Of a stretch of 64,000 bases of DNA, positions 60,743 through 64,000 are shown one piece after another (positions within the stretch are counted from its first letter, which is position 1; every line of letters starts with the position of its first letter). The stretch comes from Corythucha ciliata. Taxonomy: Eukaryota > Arthropoda > Insecta > Hemiptera > Tingidae. The notes under the pieces are model-generated. The model made no database searches and had not been told where the DNA came from. It saw nothing but the letters and a program-made list of their open reading frames with translations. The DNA lies in NCBI GenBank assembly GCA_038030265.1, contig CM075943.1, forward strand, positions 36,022,001-36,086,000, read 5' to 3'. The translations under genes and the position numbers were made by a program.

Positions 60743-61354
60743 CTAAGAGATCTTAAGATGGACTCAGCGTGAAAGACCGTGATCGATGTGTCCCACGTGA
60801 TCAGCCCATCAGGAACAGTGTTCTTCTGCAGCCTCGGAACGAAATCCAGAGAAGACCTACAGTCCTATAAGCTGCAAAAGATCAACGCAATTCATTTGGC
60901 CTCCCTCCCAACCGAAACAGGCGGAGGCAACTCGGGTTTTTTGGTTCAAGTAGATTTGGCAAGTTTATTGGCAGTTTGTAGTCATTCAAAGAGTAAAGCC
61001 CGGTGCACACGATACAAGGTTCACCGCAATATTTCTTGGATGAAATTCAAGTATCAGAACGTAGATCGCAGACGACAATGAAACCGAGAAAATTTAAAAA
61101 AAATACCAATGACAGTGTAAAACGCTCATTGGTCGGCCACTTTAGCTCAGTGCTCAGGGCTCTAGCCGGTACTCAGTAGCGTTATGCGTTTCAGTGTTTT
61201 GTGGACGCAGAGATAGTCCCTGCAGAGTAGTAGAGTGCGTAGAGGCGACGAGAGGGATACTGAGAGGATAGAGTCACGTAACTTATGCTCAGATTCCGAG
61301 ACCGACCTGCGAGATGGCAGTTATTCGGCCGAATGAATAATTATTCAATTTTGT
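60743..61354. other. Spacer, no secure gene
   Basis: A 100-codon frame at 60779-61081 has no recognised motif. AAAGCCCGGTGCACACGA near 60997 resembles words seen at the ends of some insect DNA elements, but no partner end was found. 61130-61320 is locally GC-richer without coding signal. Confidence 0.4.
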
Positions 61355-62335
61355 GAAGTTGGCTCACTGAATCCAGCAAAGTCGTAGGGTTGGCTCTTTC
61401 AAAAACGGAAATTTTGATTTTGGCACTTAAATAAACCAATTTTGACTACAAGGCAATTTAACGACCACGCAGTTTCGTTTCGTAGGTCTAGCTCTTTGAA
61501 ATATAAATTTCATGGGATCGCGGGGTTGATTAATGGAAAAAAGAAATTTCTCAGGTTTGGACCTATCAAAAACCAATTTCGCTGGGTTGGCTCAGTCATC
61601 AAGTAAACTTCGCGGATTTGACACTTACAGAAACCAATTTTGTGGGGCCTTCTCATTCCAAAATCAAAATTTCAACTTCGTGGAGTAGACTCCTTCAAAA
61701 AAGCATTTTAGCTGCTTTGGTGGCCTTCGATTTCGCGAGGTCAATTCATTGAAAATAAAAATTGCTGGTTAGGCTCATTTAAATAACTAACCACCGGGGT
61801 CGACTCACAGGGAATTTGGCTTTATTCAGTGGGCCTTATAGACCGTTTAAAATCCAATTTCCTGGGTTTTGATGTTTCAAAATCCAAATTTTGTGGATTT
61901 GGAACTTAAAGATGTCAGTTTGGCGGAGTTGGCTTATTCAAGAAAATTTCCTGGGGTAGGCTTCTTCATGGGACAAATATCCACAGGGGGGGAGGGGGCT
62001 CATTTAAAAAAGCTGCTTTCGCGGGTTTCTGTCCTTCAATAAATAATTCTCGCAGATTTTGCTGATTCAAAACTAGAATTCTATTGGATTGACTCATTAA
62101 TGGTGGATTTCGTCACCAAGAGTTGAGGTTTGAGTTACGTTAACTAAATTAACGAAAAAAATGCGTCACAATTTATGTAAACAATGTTCGAGTTTGGTAA
62201 CTCCAACCTAACTCCCGATGGTGAAATTCACCATAAGAAAAACAACAAACCACAAGAACAACAAACAAAAACCACAAGAAAAACATAAGAAAACCAAATT
62301 TCGTGGATTAGGCTCTTAATAAAACAAACCTCATT
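61355..62335 (+). repeat. Degenerate 30-31 bp satellite, family A, array 2
   Basis: About 25 diverged units of the same family as 23735-24215, close to AATTTCGTGGGTTTGGCTC plus about 11 bp of ATTCAAAAACC. Well-kept anchors at about 61556, 61586, 61617 and 61647 are 30-31 bp apart. The array is split by a MITE (62101-62233) and a short AACCACAAGAA-rich stretch, and a further unit appears at about 62293. A G7 run at about 61986 sits inside it. Confidence 0.75.
62101..62233 (+). mobile_element. MITE, Harbinger-like, copy 2 (133 bp)
   Basis: Starts TGGTGGATTTCGTCACCA and ends GGTGAAATTCACCA, flanked by TAA at 62098-62100 and 62234-62236. Related to the 105-bp copy at 7455-7559 and in the same orientation. 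TAA is the preferred 3-bp target of PIF/Harbinger elements. Family A satellite units flank it on both sides, so it inserted into an existing array. Confidence 0.75.
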
Positions 62336-62700
62336 GACAAAAAAGGAGTGGGTATTCAAAACGGTATTCACCCGTGATTTTCCTTCACGCCCAAAGCTTC
62401 CTTATATGGGAGGAGAGAAAGAAGCCGCCTGGGGGAGCGTGTCCACTCTGCCACCCCCCCCCACCCATAGCCATGGATCTGTGATGAGGCACTGGGACCT
62501 TATCAGTATCACTATAGCCAATGTCGTCAACAGGCACTGCGGATACGAGAGACCCGCTTCTTGAAGTGTGTGTTGGGGGGAGGGCGTGGGCACTGAACTC
62601 AGAGGAGACATGGCAGTGGCTGATGCTCTCTGAGGCCGGCAGCTACTGCCACTGGTGAGATCCGTGTTGAGGCGTCGTCCTCGTGACTTAGCCGCGGTCA
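62336..62700. other. Spacer or decayed 5' part of the LINE remnant
   Basis: Locally GC-richer than the surroundings, with C9 at 62454-62462 and a GGGGGGAGGGCGTGGGC stretch near 62574. Composition resembles the LINE fragment that follows, but no RT motif is visible here. Confidence 0.35.
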
Positions 62701-63590
62701 GTCAGCCAGATTGGGTGTTTGTGGAGATACATCAGCTCTACTAGAGATCACTCTGAAATTATTCGGGAATTCGTGATATTTGCTTCGTCTCCTGCAGACC
62801 TCCTGCTCGATGCATTGGTTCACCGGCGTCGCCTCGGCCAGGGGAACCTGGACTTGGTGTGGTGCAGCGAAGACTGGGCGGGGCGCATCGGTCTTATGGC
62901 CCATGAATGCGTGAACCGCTGAGGGTGTCCGCCTTCTCGATGATCTATAGTCATCGAGGGTTGGCAGGCTCGTTAGGCTAGCAGCCCAATGGACAGAGGA
63001 TTGTTTATGTTCGTGCCCGATGCTCGGACGAGAATGGTGGCGGCCAGGTGGTTCACCCTTGAGCACGCTGCCACTTCTATCCTCAGGGGGCACCGCTTTG
63101 TCAACGCCAAGTTGTGTTTTTGGGAGGTGGGACTCTCCACATGCCCTTGTGACGTCGAGGAGGAGACCGCCGACCATGTGCTTCGTCAGTGCAGCCTCCA
63201 CGGGAATCTGCGACGGGCAGTATGTGGGATGAATGGCCCGCTAGACGACTCAGCTCTCGTCCGAGACCGCCGGGCGCAGGGCCGACTCCTAGTATTCTCG
63301 CGGTCCCCTGGCTGGAGCGCAGGGGACTGGGACCGGCCATACCCGAGTAGGGACGCTTTTTCCTGCTCGGGCAACCCGGATAGGAACACCATGCATCTTC
63401 ACCTCTGTAAGACCCACCTCCACGAGGTGCCTCTCGGGCACGACTGGCTGGCCACCAGTCGTGGCTAACGAGTCAAGTTGAGCGATGGTACTGACTCTGC
63501 TGGGGAATCCGGACCAAAGATGGGGTTCAGGCCAGGCAAGGGCCCAGCAAGCAAGAGAGTGCCGGCCTTGGACATTTGGAGCCTCACCAC
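62701..63590 (+). pseudogene. Non-LTR retrotransposon C-terminal fragment with zinc-binding motif
   Basis: The 3' end of a LINE pol gene. The main frame (62989-63468, 159 codons) contains a TSILRGHRFVNAKL segment followed by C52-x-C54-x8-H63-x4-C68 (numbered from the Met at 62989). This order (a GHG/GHR-F motif, then CPC, then EET-DHVL-QC) is typical of the C-terminal region of R1/Jockey/I-type elements after the RT. An in-frame segment at 62719-62922 is separated by stops, so the copy is dead. The frame ends at a stop near 63468, and about 120 bp of GC-rich, UTR-like sequence follows before the family B satellite. It has the same strand as the RT fragment at 1-745, but no overlap exists to test whether they are one family. 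Confidence 0.65.
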
Positions 63591-63599
63591 CGATTAAAC

Positions 63600-64000
63600 C
63601 CTCTAATTAGCAATTTAGAGCTTTTTAGTAATTTAACCATGAGATGATATAGAGTAATTTAGCTTGATTTTAGCCATGAATTAGCGTTTTTCCTCATTTT
63701 AGCAACTGATTTTTCCACATTTCAGCCGTGAATTAGAGCTATTCCGGAATTTTATCCGCCAATTAGCCCTCTTTCCTCATTTTGCCTTGAGAAGCCATGA
63801 GTTTGCGTTTTGTTCATTTCAACCGCAATTTAACGTTTTTTCCACTGTTCAGCGCTTTTTCTTGATTTTATTGGTGAGTTAGTGACTTTTCTCCATTTGG
63901 CTGTAAATTAGCAACTTTTACAACTTTAGCCGTGAATTCGTGTTTATCCTTATTTTAGCCGCGTGAGCAATTTTCCTCAAAATTATCCGTAAATTAAAGC
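63600..64000 (+). repeat. Degenerate 30-bp satellite, family B, array 2 (runs off window)
   Basis: Repeated words such as TTTTAGCCATGAATTAGCG, TTTCAGCCGTGAATTAGAG and TTTAGCCGTGAATTCGTG recur with the same approximate 30-bp phase as the 45360-45790 array. Starts next to the LINE 3' end and continues to the last base of the window. Confidence 0.7.

Noticed and set aside
60586..60753. 11-bp direct repeat CTAAGAGATCT as the target duplication of the MITE
   Set aside because: The left copy is 10 bp away from the terminal repeat and a shorter partial copy lies next to it, so it may predate the insertion.
62698..63201. 167-codon minus-strand frame, the longest in the window
   Set aside because: Antisense to the LINE C-terminal fragment; composition follows from the GC-rich coding strand.

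Overview
The window looks like gene-poor nuclear DNA from an animal, most likely an arthropod. Base composition is AT-rich, no reading frame exceeds about 170 codons, and there is no operon structure. Remnants of non-LTR (LINE) reverse transcriptase, hAT-type transposons, foldback elements and short inverted-repeat elements sit among long unique stretches full of homopolymers and microsatellites. The species cannot be named from the sequence. I find no intact, confidently recognised protein-coding gene, rRNA, tRNA or CRISPR array. The spacers could be intergenic DNA or a very long intron.

Layout. 1-745 is a decayed, frameshifted LINE reverse transcriptase on the + strand. 746-9100 is mostly unique DNA with one MITE (7455-7559). 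9100-11430 is a cluster of secondary-structure elements: a perfect 24-bp palindrome, a 120-bp foldback, a 16-bp-period degenerate satellite, and a 425-bp foldback element. 11430-23700 is unique DNA with a small duplicated hairpin block near 18.6 kb. 23735-24215 is a degenerate satellite with a 30-31 bp period (family A). 30.8-36.3 kb is the densest repeat region: two perfect hairpins, a (GA)25 tract, a 2.4-kb hAT-like element with GAGACC-rich ends, and a 1.27-kb foldback element built of about 140-bp subunits in opposed orientation. 45.36-45.79 kb is a second satellite with a 30-bp period (family B). 54061-55270 is a hAT-type element with a perfect 8-bp target duplication. 60.4-62.3 kb holds a possible RTE-like LINE tail, an inverted-repeat MITE and a second family A array with a MITE inserted into it. 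62.7-63.6 kb is the C-terminal end of a LINE polyprotein, followed by a second family B array that runs off the window.

How the parts relate. Several elements are linked by shared sequence: the two MITEs with 3-bp target duplications, the two arrays each of families A and B, and a short motif common to the 9.5-kb foldback and the interior of the 31.8-kb element. The only hints of cellular genes are weak: a minus-strand signal-peptide-like first exon (59220-59268) with a good start context and splice donor, a possible 33-nt microexon or recursive splice site (10554-10586, minus), and a small cysteine-rich reading frame at 51554-51751. The most striking global property is the large excess of G and C homopolymers: 27 runs of nine or more bases.
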